This document shows, in pieces, positions 1 to 8,696 of a stretch of DNA of 44,578 bases. A program made the position numbers and the translations under genes. The stretch is from Oscillospiraceae bacterium (GTDB taxonomy: Bacteria; Bacillota; Clostridia; Oscillospirales; Ruminococcaceae): assembly GCA_017847885.1 (NCBI GenBank), contig JAGAUA010000041.1, positions 1 through 44,578 on the forward strand. The letters are read 5' to 3'. The notes under the pieces are model-generated. The model did not search any database. It saw only the letters and a program-made list of their open reading frames with translations, and was not told where the DNA came from. The first letter of the stretch is position 1, and each line of letters starts with the position of its first letter.

Positions 1-330
1 ATCCGCCCCTACAAATTTAGCTTCGTTCAAAACAGTCCACCGGACTGTTTTGAAGAAAAATTATTATTGTTGCCAAACAAGGGGAGGCGGTCATTGTTCA
101 AGACAACGCAAGCGTTGTCTAATAGTTTCGCTTCGCGAAACTATTCCTGCTATTTAAAATGCTGTCGCATTTTTCACCCCTTGCTCCGTTTTTTCGGGCG
201 CCTGCGGGCGCAAGCAGGTGTTTCGCGCTTTGCGGAGCGCGACCAAAGGGCTTTCAGCCCTCTGGACACCTGACCAGCGCGGCTGCGCTGGACCAGCTTG
301 CGCCGCTTCGCTGATGCCCTACAAAATGTT
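1..330. repeat. Chain of short perfect hairpins (intergenic repeat region)
   Basis: At least eight short inverted repeats follow one another with little between them. Their outer limits are 26-54 (13-bp stem), 101-120 (9 bp), 121-145 (11 bp), 156-173 (7 bp), 198-211, 224-241, 247-261 and 274-291 (7 bp). Loops are mostly 2-5 bases. The first 12 bases match one arm of the dispersed repeat seen near 2976 and 27376, so the array probably abuts a copy cut by the window edge. A 68-codon open frame crosses the area at 67-273, but its protein is low-complexity and simply follows the palindromes. I see no gene before 460. Confidence 0.75.
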
Positions 331-395
331 GTGCTAAATTATTGTTTATCCGTCCTTGCAAAAATACGAAATACGCAAAAAGTTTACCGTTGCTC

Positions 396-424
396 TTTAC
401 CTTTTGAGCAAAATGTGCTATACT
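396..424 (+). promoter_or_regulatory. Weak candidate promoter for the phosphoesterase gene
   Basis: A TATACT box at 419-424 lies 17 bases after TTTACC at 396-401. The -35 match is poor, so this is only the best candidate in the 140 bases before the gene. Confidence 0.3.
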
Positions 425-459
425 TTATTATATATCACTTTTATTCGGAGGCAGACGGT

Positions 460-1155
460 TTGATTTGTGTTACAGGCGATATGCACGGCGATTACAGCCG
501 CTTTAAGAACAGTAAAATAAAAAAGCTGAAAAAAGGCGACTTTCTCATAGTCTGCGGCGATTTCGGCTTTGTGTGGGACGGCTCCAAGCGTGAGAAGCGC
601 ATACTGAAAAAAATCGGCAGAAAGCGTTTCTACACCCTGTTTGTGGAGGGCTGCCACGAAAATTACGACCTGCTTGACGAGTGTCCCGAGGAGGAATTCT
701 GCGGCGGCAAGGTCAGCGTGATATCCGGCAGGCTTATGCGTGTAAAGCGGGGCAGCGTGCTTGACCTGCAAGGAAATAAATTCTTCTTTTTCGGCGGCGG
801 ACAAACCAAGGAAATAGACATTCGCCGTGAGTCGAAAACATGGTGGGAGCAGGAGCTGCCCACCCCCGAAGAGGTCAAGCAGGGCGTTATCACGCTGAAG
901 GAAAACGGCAGCGAGGTGGACTATATCGTCACCCACGAGCCGCCTGCGTCAATGAAAGAGTTTCTCGGCTTCGAGGTACGGCAGATAAGCCATATGCACA
1001 CCTTTTTCGACGCCGTGAAAAACGACTGCAAATTCAAAATGTGGTTCTTCGGCAAGGCGCACAAAAACAAGGTCATTCCGCCAAGATACCAATGTCTTTT
1101 CGACGAGGTCGTTCGTATCGAAAGCAGGCTGCCCAAGAAAAAGAAAGGTAAATAA
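460..1155 (+). CDS. Calcineurin-like metallophosphoesterase
   Basis: Predicted cytosolic metal-dependent phosphoesterase of 231 residues. The family's metal-binding blocks appear in order: GDMHGD near residues 6-11, GDFGFVWD near 33-40, GCHENYD near 66 (a variant of the usual GNHE), VTHEPP near 150 and FGKAH near 190, where GHxH is more common. The frame is open upstream to 298, but I place the start at the TTG at 460. A GGAGG at 447-451 lies 8 bases before it and the first metal motif follows directly; upstream translation is unlike the family. The substrate is unknown. It resembles the small phosphoesterases found scattered in Clostridia. The tautomerase gene follows after 20 bases and is probably co-transcribed. 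Confidence 0.8.
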   Translation: MICVTGDMHGDYSRFKNSKIKKLKKGDFLIVCGDFGFVWDGSKREKRILKKIGRKRFYTLFVEGCHENYDLLDECPEEEFCGGKVSVISGRLMRVKRGSVLDLQGNKFFFFGGGQTKEIDIRRESKTWWEQELPTPEEVKQGVITLKENGSEVDYIVTHEPPASMKEFLGFEVRQISHMHTFFDAVKNDCKFKMWFFGKAHKNKVIPPRYQCLFDEVVRIESRLPKKKKGK

Positions 1156-1175
1156 TTTTTAAAGGAGAGGTTTTT

Positions 1176-1412
1176 ATGCCGCATATTTCAGTAAAAATGT
1201 TAAAGGGACGTACAGAGGAACAAAAGCAGGCTGCTGCGGACAAGCTTACCGCTGCGCTTTGCGAGGCTATCGGCTGCGGTGACAGCCACGTTACGGTAAC
1301 GGTCGAGGACTACACCGCCGAGGAGTGGCAGGACGTTTTTGCCGAGGACATCGCAGGCAAGCCCGACAAGCTTTACAGAAAGCCTAAATACGACCCCAAG
1401 GATTTGCTGTAA
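1176..1412 (+). CDS. 4-oxalocrotonate tautomerase family protein
   Basis: A 78-residue protein that begins Met-Pro. Removal of Met would expose Pro1, the catalytic base of this superfamily. The body (PHISVKMLKGRTEEQKQ) fits the beta-alpha-beta tautomerase fold, and its length fits a single-domain monomer that assembles into hexamers or dimers. An AAAGGAGAGG ribosome site precedes the ATG at a normal distance. The C-terminal tail (KPDKLYRKPKYDP) is longer than in the classic 62-residue enzymes and is typical of the DmpI/YusQ-like group in Firmicutes. The in vivo substrate cannot be read from the sequence. Confidence 0.85.
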   Translation: MPHISVKMLKGRTEEQKQAAADKLTAALCEAIGCGDSHVTVTVEDYTAEEWQDVFAEDIAGKPDKLYRKPKYDPKDLL

Positions 1413-1422
1413 AAAAAATAGT

Positions 1423-1451
1423 GCAGGGGCGGATCTTGTGTCCGCCCCTGC
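1423..1451. repeat. Half copy of the dispersed palindromic repeat
   Basis: A perfect 11-bp stem (1423-1433 with 1441-1451) carries the same GGGGCGGAT/ATCCGCCCC core as the full copies near 2976 and 27376. There is no T-run on the plus strand, so it is not a good terminator for the tautomerase gene. An A-run lies on its left. Confidence 0.7.
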
Positions 1452-1469
1452 GATTAAAGGAATTTATTT

Positions 1470-2267
1470 ATGGAATACATAAAGCAGGGCAGAGATATTC
1501 TGCTGAAAACTCCCGACCTGAACCTTGACGAGACCCTTGACTGCGGACAGGCTTTCCGCTGGGAGAAAACGGGGGAGAACACCTACCGCGGCGCTATGCT
1601 GAATACGCCCCTGACCGTTTCTGCGGAGAAGGACTACTTCCGCTTTTCGGATACCGATGAGGAAACCTTTCTGAATGTGTGGGTGCCATATTTCGATTTG
1701 GAGACCGACTACACCGCCATCAAGGAGCAGCTTTCACGGGACAGCACTCTCGAAAAAGCCTGCGCCTATGCAGGGGGGATACGTCTTCTTCGGCAGGACA
1801 GCTGGGAGGCGCTCTGCTCGTTCATCATCTCCCAGAATAACAATATTCCACGAATTAAGGGCATAATCGGGCGGCTGTGCGAAATGTACGGCGGCTTTCC
1901 AAGCTATGGGAAAATGAAAAACGTTGCCCCCGACGACCTTGCACCGCTGAGGGCAGGCTTTCGCGGAAAGTACATTGCCGACTGCGTGCAGAAGCTGAAC
2001 GGCGGCGAGATACGTCTTGACGAGGTGAAAGCGCTTCCCACGGACGAGGCGAGAAAAACGCTTATGACCATAAAAGGCGTCGGTCCCAAGGTTGCGGACT
2101 GCGCGCTGCTGTACGGTATGTATAAGATAGACTGCGTGCCTATGGACGTGTGGATGAAGCGCGTTATGGAGCAGTTTTACCCCAATGGCTTCCCCGATTT
2201 TGTGCAGGAGTATGCCGGTATCGCCCAGCAGTATCTTTTCCATTATATGAGAACGAAAATCAATTGA
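1470..2267 (+). CDS. ogg: 8-oxoguanine DNA glycosylase / AP lyase (OGG1 type)
   Basis: A 265-residue base-excision repair enzyme expected to remove 8-oxoguanine opposite C and nick the abasic site. The N-terminal OGG domain (DCGQAFRWEK near 24-33) precedes the helix-hairpin-helix-GPD core. The hairpin (IKGVGPKVADC) places the Schiff-base lysine at about residue 207. The catalytic aspartate is in VPMDVW at about residue 226. SFIISQNNNIPRI near 117-129 matches the conserved N-x-N-I-x-R damage-recognition segment of OGG1. Length is normal for Firmicutes OGG. The DUF6062-like gene starts 13 bases downstream, so the two are probably co-transcribed. Confidence 0.9.
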   Translation: MEYIKQGRDILLKTPDLNLDETLDCGQAFRWEKTGENTYRGAMLNTPLTVSAEKDYFRFSDTDEETFLNVWVPYFDLETDYTAIKEQLSRDSTLEKACAYAGGIRLLRQDSWEALCSFIISQNNNIPRIKGIIGRLCEMYGGFPSYGKMKNVAPDDLAPLRAGFRGKYIADCVQKLNGGEIRLDEVKALPTDEARKTLMTIKGVGPKVADCALLYGMYKIDCVPMDVWMKRVMEQFYPNGFPDFVQEYAGIAQQYLFHYMRTKIN

Positions 2268-2280
2268 GAGGAGCATTTCA

Positions 2281-2964
2281 ATGCGTGAAAGTATCCTGAC
2301 AATACCCATAAGCGAAATCCTCGAGCCGAGAGAGGGTTGCCCCATATGCCGCATGAGGGATATGCTGGAGCAGCGGACGGTGGAGTATATTATGGGCGCG
2401 GCGATGATGGAGCCGGACGTGCGTATCGAAACCAACCGCGCAGGCTTCTGCCACGTGCATTTTCAGCAGATGCTGAAGCAGAAGAACAGGCTTTCCCTTG
2501 CGCTTATGCTGCAAACTCATCTTGAGGCGGTGGATATGCAGCTTTTCTCGCGGAAGAAGCTTTTTGAGCCGAAAAATGCCCGTAAAGCAAAGCTTTCCGC
2601 GATAAACGAGAGCTGCTTTGTCTGCGAAAAGGTAGAGTGGGGCATGGAGCGGCTCATGCGGACGTTTTTTGAGATGTACTCCCAAGCGGATTTCAGACAG
2701 CTTCTCTCGGAGCAGGAGTATGTCTGCCTGCATCACTACGACCTGCTGCTGTCCCTTGCGCCTGCTTATCTGCAAAAGAACGAGCTTGACAGCTTCAACA
2801 AGCTTATCGGCAGCCTTACTGAAAAGTACATAAACGAGCTTTACGAGGACGTCTCCCACTATTGCAGTATGTACGACTACCGCAACACGGGCAAGGACGC
2901 CGATTGGGGCAACTCCAAGGACAGCATCGAGCGCGCGATAAAATTTCTGGTTTCGAGGAACTAA
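2281..2964 (+). CDS. DUF6062-like protein with two CxxC-x33-CxxH modules
   Basis: A 227-residue soluble protein of unknown function. It holds two equally spaced metal-ligand sets: C20, C23, C57, H60 and C112, C115, C149, H152. In both sets 33 residues separate the CxxC from the CxxH, which points to an internal duplication of a zinc-binding module. No signal peptide or membrane segment is visible. The sequence resembles the clostridial DUF6062 family by memory; that name is an inference. The ATG has a GAGAGGAGC ribosome site and lies just after the glycosylase stop. The 3' end runs into a dispersed repeat. Confidence 0.75.
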   Translation: MRESILTIPISEILEPREGCPICRMRDMLEQRTVEYIMGAAMMEPDVRIETNRAGFCHVHFQQMLKQKNRLSLALMLQTHLEAVDMQLFSRKKLFEPKNARKAKLSAINESCFVCEKVEWGMERLMRTFFEMYSQADFRQLLSEQEYVCLHHYDLLLSLAPAYLQKNELDSFNKLIGSLTEKYINELYEDVSHYCSMYDYRNTGKDADWGNSKDSIERAIKFLVSRN

Positions 2965-2975
2965 CTTGCAGATGA

Positions 2976-3055
2976 AACGGGACGGAAAACCCGTCCCCTA
3001 TAATGGCATATTTAGTCCACTTCGTAGGGGCGGATATTATCCGCCCGTTACTATA
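2976..3055. repeat. Dispersed two-hairpin repeat, copy A
   Basis: About 80 bases with two palindromes: GGGACGG/CCGTCCC at 2979-2997 and GGGCGGATA/TATCCGCCC at 3028-3046, separated by about 30 AT-rich bases. The reverse complement aligns with the copy at 27376-27454 through both palindromes and the adjoining CCCCTAC and GTAGGGG blocks. It sits between convergent genes. Confidence 0.8.
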
Positions 3056-3070
3056 ATATAATGCAATTTT

Positions 3071-3112
3071 AGACAAATTAAAAGAGGTATCCCCATAACG
3101 GAGATACCTCTT
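3071..3112 (-). terminator. Terminator of the rpmG-rplA operon
   Basis: Stem AAGAGGTATC/GATACCTCTT (3082-3091 with 3103-3112). On the minus strand it is followed by CTTTTAATTT, a modest U-tract. It lies 16 bases past the rplA stop. Confidence 0.7.
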
Positions 3113-3127
3113 GTTGCTTTAATTAAA

Positions 3128-3823
3128 TCAAACGCCGTACTTTGTTGTGGAAACAGGAATACCAACGCCCATTGTGGAAGCAACTACGCAGGACTTGATG
3201 TAAGTACCCTTTGCAGCAGCAGGCTTAGCCTTAACGATAGCTTCGAGAAGTGTATCAAGGTTCTGAACGAGCTTCTCAGCACCGAAGGAAGCCTTTCCGA
3301 TAGGACAGTGAATGATGTTTGTCTTGTCAAGACGGTACTCGATCTTACCTGCCTTAGCCTCTGTTACAGCCTTAGCAACGTCGGGAGAAACAGTACCTGC
3401 CTTGGGGTTAGGCATAAGTCCGCGGGGACCGAGAACTCTTGCAGCCTTACCAACAACGCCCATCATGTCGGGAGAAGCAACGCAAACGTCGAAATCGAGC
3501 CAGTTCTCCTTAACGATCTTGTCAACGAGATCAGCGCCGCCAACGTAATCTGCGCCTGCTGCCTTAGCAGCCTCTTCCTTTTCTTCCTTACAGAATACGA
3601 GAACCTTAACCTTCTTACCTGTACCGTTGGGAAGAACTACCGCACCACGAACCTGCTGGTCAGCGTGACGGGAGTCAACGCCCAGACGAACGTGAACTTC
3701 GATGGTCTCGTCGAATTTAGCCTTAGCGTTCTGGCAAGCGAGAGCCAGTGCTTCTTCTGTTTCGTAAAGCTTGCTCTTATCAACAGCTTTAGCGCTTTCG
3801 TTATATTTCTTACCGTGTTTCAT
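3128..3823 (-). CDS. rplA: 50S ribosomal protein L1
   Basis: A 231-residue L1, full length for Firmicutes. It binds the L1 stalk of 23S rRNA and often represses its own mRNA by binding a mimic of that site. The L1 signature is intact, including [16 protein letters not shown] near residues 125-140 and the C-terminal [10 protein letters not shown]. An AAAGGAGG ribosome site lies 7-8 bases before the ATG. It is last in the operon; rplJ and rplL, its usual followers, are absent here and a terminator comes instead. The 157-base gap from rplK is structured. Confidence 0.97.
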   Translation of the reverse strand: MKHGKKYNESAKAVDKSKLYETEEALALACQNAKAKFDETIEVHVRLGVDSRHADQQVRGAVVLPNGTGKKVKVLVFCKEEKEEAAKAAGADYVGGADLVDKIVKENWLDFDVCVASPDMMGVVGKAARVLGPRGLMPNPKAGTVSPDVAKAVTEAKAGKIEYRLDKTNIIHCPIGKASFGAEKLVQNLDTLLEAIVKAKPAAAKGTYIKSCVVASTMGVGIPVSTTKYGV

Positions 3824-3837
3824 TAATAAAATCCTCC

Positions 3838-3950
3838 TTTAAGTGGTAACATTCCCTTCAAAGGGAACTGCCCCGATTTTCGGGACTTTTAGCGGATAAT
3901 TCCTCCCACCCATAGAAAATACCGATATCCGTCTATGCGGATAAGGTATG
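3838..3950 (-). promoter_or_regulatory. Structured leader between rplK and rplA
   Basis: Three inverted repeats occupy the spacer: ATACC/GGTAT enclosing ATCCG/CGGAT (3919-3949), CCCGA/TCGGG (3872-3884) and TTCCCTT/AAGGGAA (3852-3867). This may be a site for L1 autoregulation or mRNA processing. I cannot identify a known motif by eye. Confidence 0.45.
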
Positions 3951-3980
3951 ACGGAGACAAAATGTCCGCCGAAGCGAGTT

Positions 3981-4406
3981 TTAGTCAACAACCTCAACGC
4001 CCATAGAACGGCAGGTACCTGCGATCATGCTCATAGCAGATTCAACGCTTGCAGCGTTCAGGTCGGGCATCTTAGTTTCAGCGATCTTCTTAATCTGTTC
4101 CTTGGTGATCTTACCAACCTTTGTCTTGTTGGGGACACCTGAACCGCTCTCAAGACCGATAGCCTTCTTGATAAGAACTGCTGCCGGCGGAGTCTTAGTG
4201 ATGAAAGAGAAGGAACGGTCTGCGTAAACTGTGATAACAACAGGGATAATAAGACCGATATCGTTCTTTGTTCTCTCGTTAAATTCCTTTGTAAAAGCCA
4301 TGATATTTACACCGTGCTGACCAAGAGCAGGACCAACAGGGGGAGCAGGGGTAGCCTTACCTGCTGCGATCTGAAGCTTAATTAAGCCAACTACTTTCTG
4401 TGCCAT
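3981..4406 (-). CDS. rplK: 50S ribosomal protein L11
   Basis: L11 of exactly 141 residues, the normal bacterial length. It forms the GTPase-associated centre with 23S rRNA. The N-terminus has [20 protein letters not shown], the family signature with the proline-rich helix, followed by [12 protein letters not shown]. An upstream in-frame GTG at 4418 is too close to the GGAGG; the ATG at 4406 has the right spacing and gives the expected MAQKVVG start. It is third-last in the operon after nusG. Confidence 0.97.
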   Translation of the reverse strand: MAQKVVGLIKLQIAAGKATPAPPVGPALGQHGVNIMAFTKEFNERTKNDIGLIIPVVITVYADRSFSFITKTPPAAVLIKKAIGLESGSGVPNKTKVGKITKEQIKKIAETKMPDLNAASVESAMSMIAGTCRSMGVEVVD

Positions 4407-4464
4407 TGCTTTTTGCACCTCCGTAAATTAGAACCTTTAGGTTCTTTGTAACTTGTATTTTTGA

Positions 4465-5007
4465 TTAATATTCATCCGAAACTGCAACCATGGTTATATC
4501 CAAAGCTGCCGAGGTATCTCTGCCGAACATTGAGACCTTAACGTTTACCGTCATATTTTCAATATCCACGCTTTCAACCTCTCCGACAATACCTTCCATG
4601 GGTCCTGCCGTAATTTTGACCTTGTCGCCTGCCTTGAAGTTAACTTCAACGGAAGCGGGCTTCTTATCGGCGTCAATGCCCATTGCTATCGCTTCCTTAT
4701 CGGTAAGGGGAACGGGCTTTGATCCGGGTCCCACAAATCCTGTGCAGCCTCTGGTATTTCTTACAACATACCATGAATCGTCGGTAAGAATCATTTTCAC
4801 CAGAACATATCCGGGGAAAACCTTTCTTTCTACCTCATGCATCTTATTCTTTTCGTTCATTTCCATGACCTTTTCGACAGGAACTTGAACGTCCTGAATA
4901 AGACCGTGAAGCTTTCGGTTCTCGACAACCTTCATGATTGTCTGTGCAACCTTATTCTCATAACCGGAATAAGTGTGAATGACATACCATTTTGCCGATT
5001 CTGACAT
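4465..5007 (-). CDS. nusG: Transcription termination/antitermination factor NusG
   Basis: NusG of 180 residues. The NGN domain (KWYVIHTYSGYENKVA) binds the RNA polymerase clamp. The C-terminal KOW domain contains AGDKVKITAGPMEGIVGEV near residues 123-141. The frame is open to 5064, but the first 19 residues are unlike NusG. The ATG at 5007 (MSESAKWYV) is preceded by AAAGGA 12 bases upstream. Another ATG four codons earlier lies directly against that AAAGGA and is less likely. secE is upstream with a 103-base gap. Confidence 0.95.
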   Translation of the reverse strand: MSESAKWYVIHTYSGYENKVAQTIMKVVENRKLHGLIQDVQVPVEKVMEMNEKNKMHEVERKVFPGYVLVKMILTDDSWYVVRNTRGCTGFVGPGSKPVPLTDKEAIAMGIDADKKPASVEVNFKAGDKVKITAGPMEGIVGEVESVDIENMTVNVKVSMFGRDTSAALDITMVAVSDEY

Positions 5008-5110
5008 AATTATGACCATTCCTTTCTTCTGTGACTTCGGTTTACGGCGTATGCCGAAACGCAAAGCCGCTGCGAAAACTCGTTCCTTTGTTACCGTTCA
5101 GACCGCACCA

Positions 5111-5419
5111 TCACGAGGTCGTAGCAAGCTTCAGCAATGCTGTAAGCGCGCTGTCGATACCCCATACAACAATACCGCTTGCGCACATTCCAATGAGCAC
5201 AACAGCTGTATTGTTTACTACCTTCTTCCATGAAGGCCATGTGACTTTCTTGATTTCGCTTCTCAGATCCTTGAAGTATTTTACAACGCCGTTCTGCTTC
5301 TTGGCGGACTTTTTGCCCTTTGCCTTAGCCTTTTCACGGTCGTTCACTATTTTGTTTGCCTTGGCCTCAGCCTGCGCAACAATAGAAGACTTCTTGGACT
5401 TATTCTTTGCATCAGCCAC
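5111..5419 (-). CDS. secE: Preprotein translocase subunit SecE
   Basis: A 102-residue SecE. The N-terminal half is a long, lysine/alanine-rich soluble extension. The family core follows, with the amphipathic VTWPSWKKV segment near residues 59-67 and a single membrane helix near 71-95. SecE clamps the SecY channel in the cytoplasmic membrane. The extension is longer than the roughly 60-residue SecE of Bacillus and resembles other Clostridia. It lies 14 bases after rpmG. Confidence 0.93.
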   Translation of the reverse strand: MADAKNKSKKSSIVAQAEAKANKIVNDREKAKAKGKKSAKKQNGVVKYFKDLRSEIKKVTWPSWKKVVNNTAVVLIGMCASGIVVWGIDSALTALLKLATTS

Positions 5420-5433
5420 TGTTCACACCTCAC

Positions 5434-5583
5434 TTACTTGGTTTCCTTGTGAAGAGTATGCTTCTTGCAGAACTTGCAGTACTTGTTCATTTCAAGTCTG
5501 TCCGGGTCGTTCTTCTTGTTCTTCTTGGTATTGTAGTTGCGCTGCTTGCACTCTGTGCAGGCCATTGTTACCTTTACTCTCAT
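5434..5583 (-). CDS. rpmG: 50S ribosomal protein L33, zinc-binding form
   Basis: A 49-residue L33. Two Cys pairs (ACTECK and YCKFCK) make this the zinc-binding C+ form. The longer open frame upstream is rejected because GGAGG lies 7 bases before the ATG at 5583 and the protein then has the standard MRVKVTMAC start. It is first in rpmG-secE-nusG-rplK-rplA, a common Firmicutes order. Confidence 0.96.
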   Translation of the reverse strand: MRVKVTMACTECKQRNYNTKKNKKNDPDRLEMNKYCKFCKKHTLHKETK

Positions 5584-5718
5584 ATCGGCACCTCCTATTA
5601 GCGTTTCGATTTCGCAGGGGACGATCACCCCTGTGCCTCCCTCTGTGGCACGGCTCGGGCTGACTCGCAGGAGCCTTGTCGAGAAGCTGTACTTTTCCGT
5701 CTCATCCGAAAATGGGCA

Positions 5719-5774
5719 CAAAAAAATAAGCCTCTGCAAGAGGTAATATAATTATACCTCATTGCAAAGGCTTT
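5719..5774 (-). terminator. Terminator of the ATP synthase operon, overlapping a promoter
   Basis: On the minus strand a near-perfect stem of about 18 bp with one bulge joins AAGCCTTTGCAATGAGGTA to TTACCTCTTGCAGAGGCTT, followed by ATTTTTTT. It lies 36 bases after the atpC stop. A nested smaller hairpin (CCTCT-TGC-AGAGG) next to the same T-run could act as an attenuator on transcripts that begin at the internal promoter. Confidence 0.8.
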
Positions 5775-5780
5775 TGTCAA
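5751..5780 (-). promoter_or_regulatory. Promoter of rpmG-secE-nusG-rplK-rplA
   Basis: On the minus strand TTGACA (5775-5780) is followed after 18 bases by TATAAT (5751-5756), matching the sigma-A consensus. Transcription should start near 5744. Both boxes lie within or beside the inverted repeat that terminates the atp operon. Confidence 0.75.
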
Positions 5781-5809
5781 GTCTTTTTTCAAATTTCCCG
5801 AAATATTTT

Positions 5810-6217
5810 TTATTTTCCCGAGCCTACGCTTATTCTGTTAAGCGCGCGCTGTAATTTCAGCTCGGCAAGGTCAAGCTGGTGCTTGTCGTTCTGCTCTTCC
5901 AGCCTGTGTCTTGCGTCCTCCTCGGAGCGCTTTGCACGCTCAAGGTCGATCTCGTCGGACCACTCAACGGCGTTTGCAAGGATAGAGACCTTGTTTCCGC
6001 CCACTTTAAGCAGACCCGTGGAAATTGCGGCGGTGCGCCAGCTTCCGTCCTCCTGCCTTACCTTGAGAGGACCGGAGGGCAGGTCGGCAACCAGACTTGT
6101 ATGGTTAGCAAGAATACCGATATCGCCCTCGGTCGTGCGGACGATTATCTGCGTCGTTTCACCGTTGAAAAACACCTTTTCGGGGGTTATGACGCTGAGT
6201 GAAAATGGAGTTGCCAT
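5810..6217 (-). CDS. atpC: ATP synthase F1 subunit epsilon
   Basis: A 135-residue epsilon subunit, part of the central stalk and an intrinsic regulator of ATP hydrolysis. The beta-sandwich starts with FSLSVITPEKVFFNGE and contains GDIGILANHTSLVADL near residues 32-47. The C-terminal two-helix arm (LERAKRSEEDARHRLEEQ) is intact. AAGGAGG precedes the ATG. It is last in the operon, 15 bases after atpD. Confidence 0.97.
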   Translation of the reverse strand: MATPFSLSVITPEKVFFNGETTQIIVRTTEGDIGILANHTSLVADLPSGPLKVRQEDGSWRTAAISTGLLKVGGNKVSILANAVEWSDEIDLERAKRSEEDARHRLEEQNDKHQLDLAELKLQRALNRISVGSGK

Positions 6218-6232
6218 AAAACAAGCCTCCTT

Positions 6233-7636
<1,404 letters not shown>

Positions 7637-7741
7637 TTACATAATCAATCCTTTCCGTAGCCTTATACTGTATGATAAGGCTTTTAATTTGCAACGGAAT
7701 ATATTTTGCATTTGTAAAAGTTTTGCGGTTTCCGAAGGAAA

Positions 7742-7805
7742 TTTGGATTGACAAATCCAAAAGCAAAACTTGAAATTAAAAGCAAAAATTTTTTTTGCTT
7801 TTAAT
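7742..7805 (-). promoter_or_regulatory. Two hairpins in the atpG-atpD gap
   Basis: A 14-bp stem (7775-7788 with 7792-7805) includes the atpG stop codon in its first transcribed arm. A second stem TTTGGATT/AATCCAAA lies at 7742-7761. The first has A/T-rich flanks but no clean U-tract. mRNA processing or partial termination within the operon is possible. Confidence 0.5.
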
Positions 7806-8664
7806 CCTGTGCCGAAGCGCCGCCGACAATTTCCGTGATTTCCTGAGTAATGGACGCCTGACGGGCACGGTTATAGATAAGGGACAGGCTGGAGATCATC
7901 TCACCTGCGTTGTCCGTCGCGGATTCCATAGCGGTCCTTCGCGCAGCCTGCTCGGAAGCAAAGCTGTCCACAATAGCGCCGAAAAGGATACCCGTGATAT
8001 ATTTTGGTACGATCGCGTCGAAAACCTCCGCTGCGGACGGTTCATAGACGGGAAGCTCTTTCAGCTTTATGCCGTCATTCTGAATGTCCATCGGCAGTAT
8101 AGCAAGGCTCTGGGCTCTCTGAACGAGAGGAGAAACGTGCTCGGTGTGGAAAAGCTCCACTCTGTCGATCTCGCCGCGGACAAAGGGCTGCACGATCTTG
8201 TCGGAAATCTCCGCCGCATGACGGATCTTTACGCCCTCCGCAACATTCACGTAGCTGCCCAGCATATCATAGCCGCGCTTTACGAAATACTCTGCGGATT
8301 TCTTTCCTATCGCAAGTATCTTGACCTGCGCCTTGCCCTCAAGCTCGTCGATACGCGCCTGAGCAAGCTTCAATATGTTTGAGTTGAAGCCGCCAGCAAG
8401 ACCTCTGTCGCCTGCGATCACCACCAGAAGCACGGTTTTTACCTCGCGCTTTTTCGTATACTGTGAAAAGAAATTGGGGCTTTCCGACTGAATTTCACAC
8501 ATAGTTTCATACAGGGCATTAAAGAATGGACGGGCATTATCCGCCTTTTCCTTGGCTTTTCTAAGCTTTGACGAAGCAACCAGCTCCATAGCCTTGGTTA
8601 TCTGCATCGTCGACTCAACGCTTTTGATACGCCGTTTAATGTCCTTCATATTTCCCGAAGCCAA
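7801..8664 (-). CDS. atpG: ATP synthase F1 subunit gamma
   Basis: The rotary shaft, 287 residues. The N-terminal coiled-coil (MKDIKRRIKSVESTMQITKA) and C-terminal helix (RAMESATDNAGEMI, LSLIYNRARQASITQEI) are typical. The start is TTG at 8664: GGAGGG lies 6 bases before it, and the ATG five codons later is too far from that site. A TTG start may lower gamma synthesis relative to its neighbours. It lies 32 bases after atpA. Confidence 0.96.
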   Translation of the reverse strand: MASGNMKDIKRRIKSVESTMQITKAMELVASSKLRKAKEKADNARPFFNALYETMCEIQSESPNFFSQYTKKREVKTVLLVVIAGDRGLAGGFNSNILKLAQARIDELEGKAQVKILAIGKKSAEYFVKRGYDMLGSYVNVAEGVKIRHAAEISDKIVQPFVRGEIDRVELFHTEHVSPLVQRAQSLAILPMDIQNDGIKLKELPVYEPSAAEVFDAIVPKYITGILFGAIVDSFASEQAARRTAMESATDNAGEMISSLSLIYNRARQASITQEITEIVGGASAQD

Positions 8665-8696
8665 TCGGCACCCTCCTTTCTAAAATCGCTCAATTA

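Noticed and set aside
67..273. 68-codon frame in the hairpin chain
   Set aside because: It runs through consecutive palindromes and lacks a ribosome site; the translation resembles no protein.
1..330. CRISPR array
   Set aside because: The repeats differ in sequence and are not separated by uniform spacers; no cas gene is present.
1423..1451. Terminator of the tautomerase gene
   Set aside because: A strong stem but no T-run on the plus strand; its core matches the dispersed repeat instead.
5031..5663. 210-codon plus-strand frame over secE and rpmG
   Set aside because: secE and rpmG are certain on the other strand; the product is Cys/Ser/Phe-rich shadow sequence.
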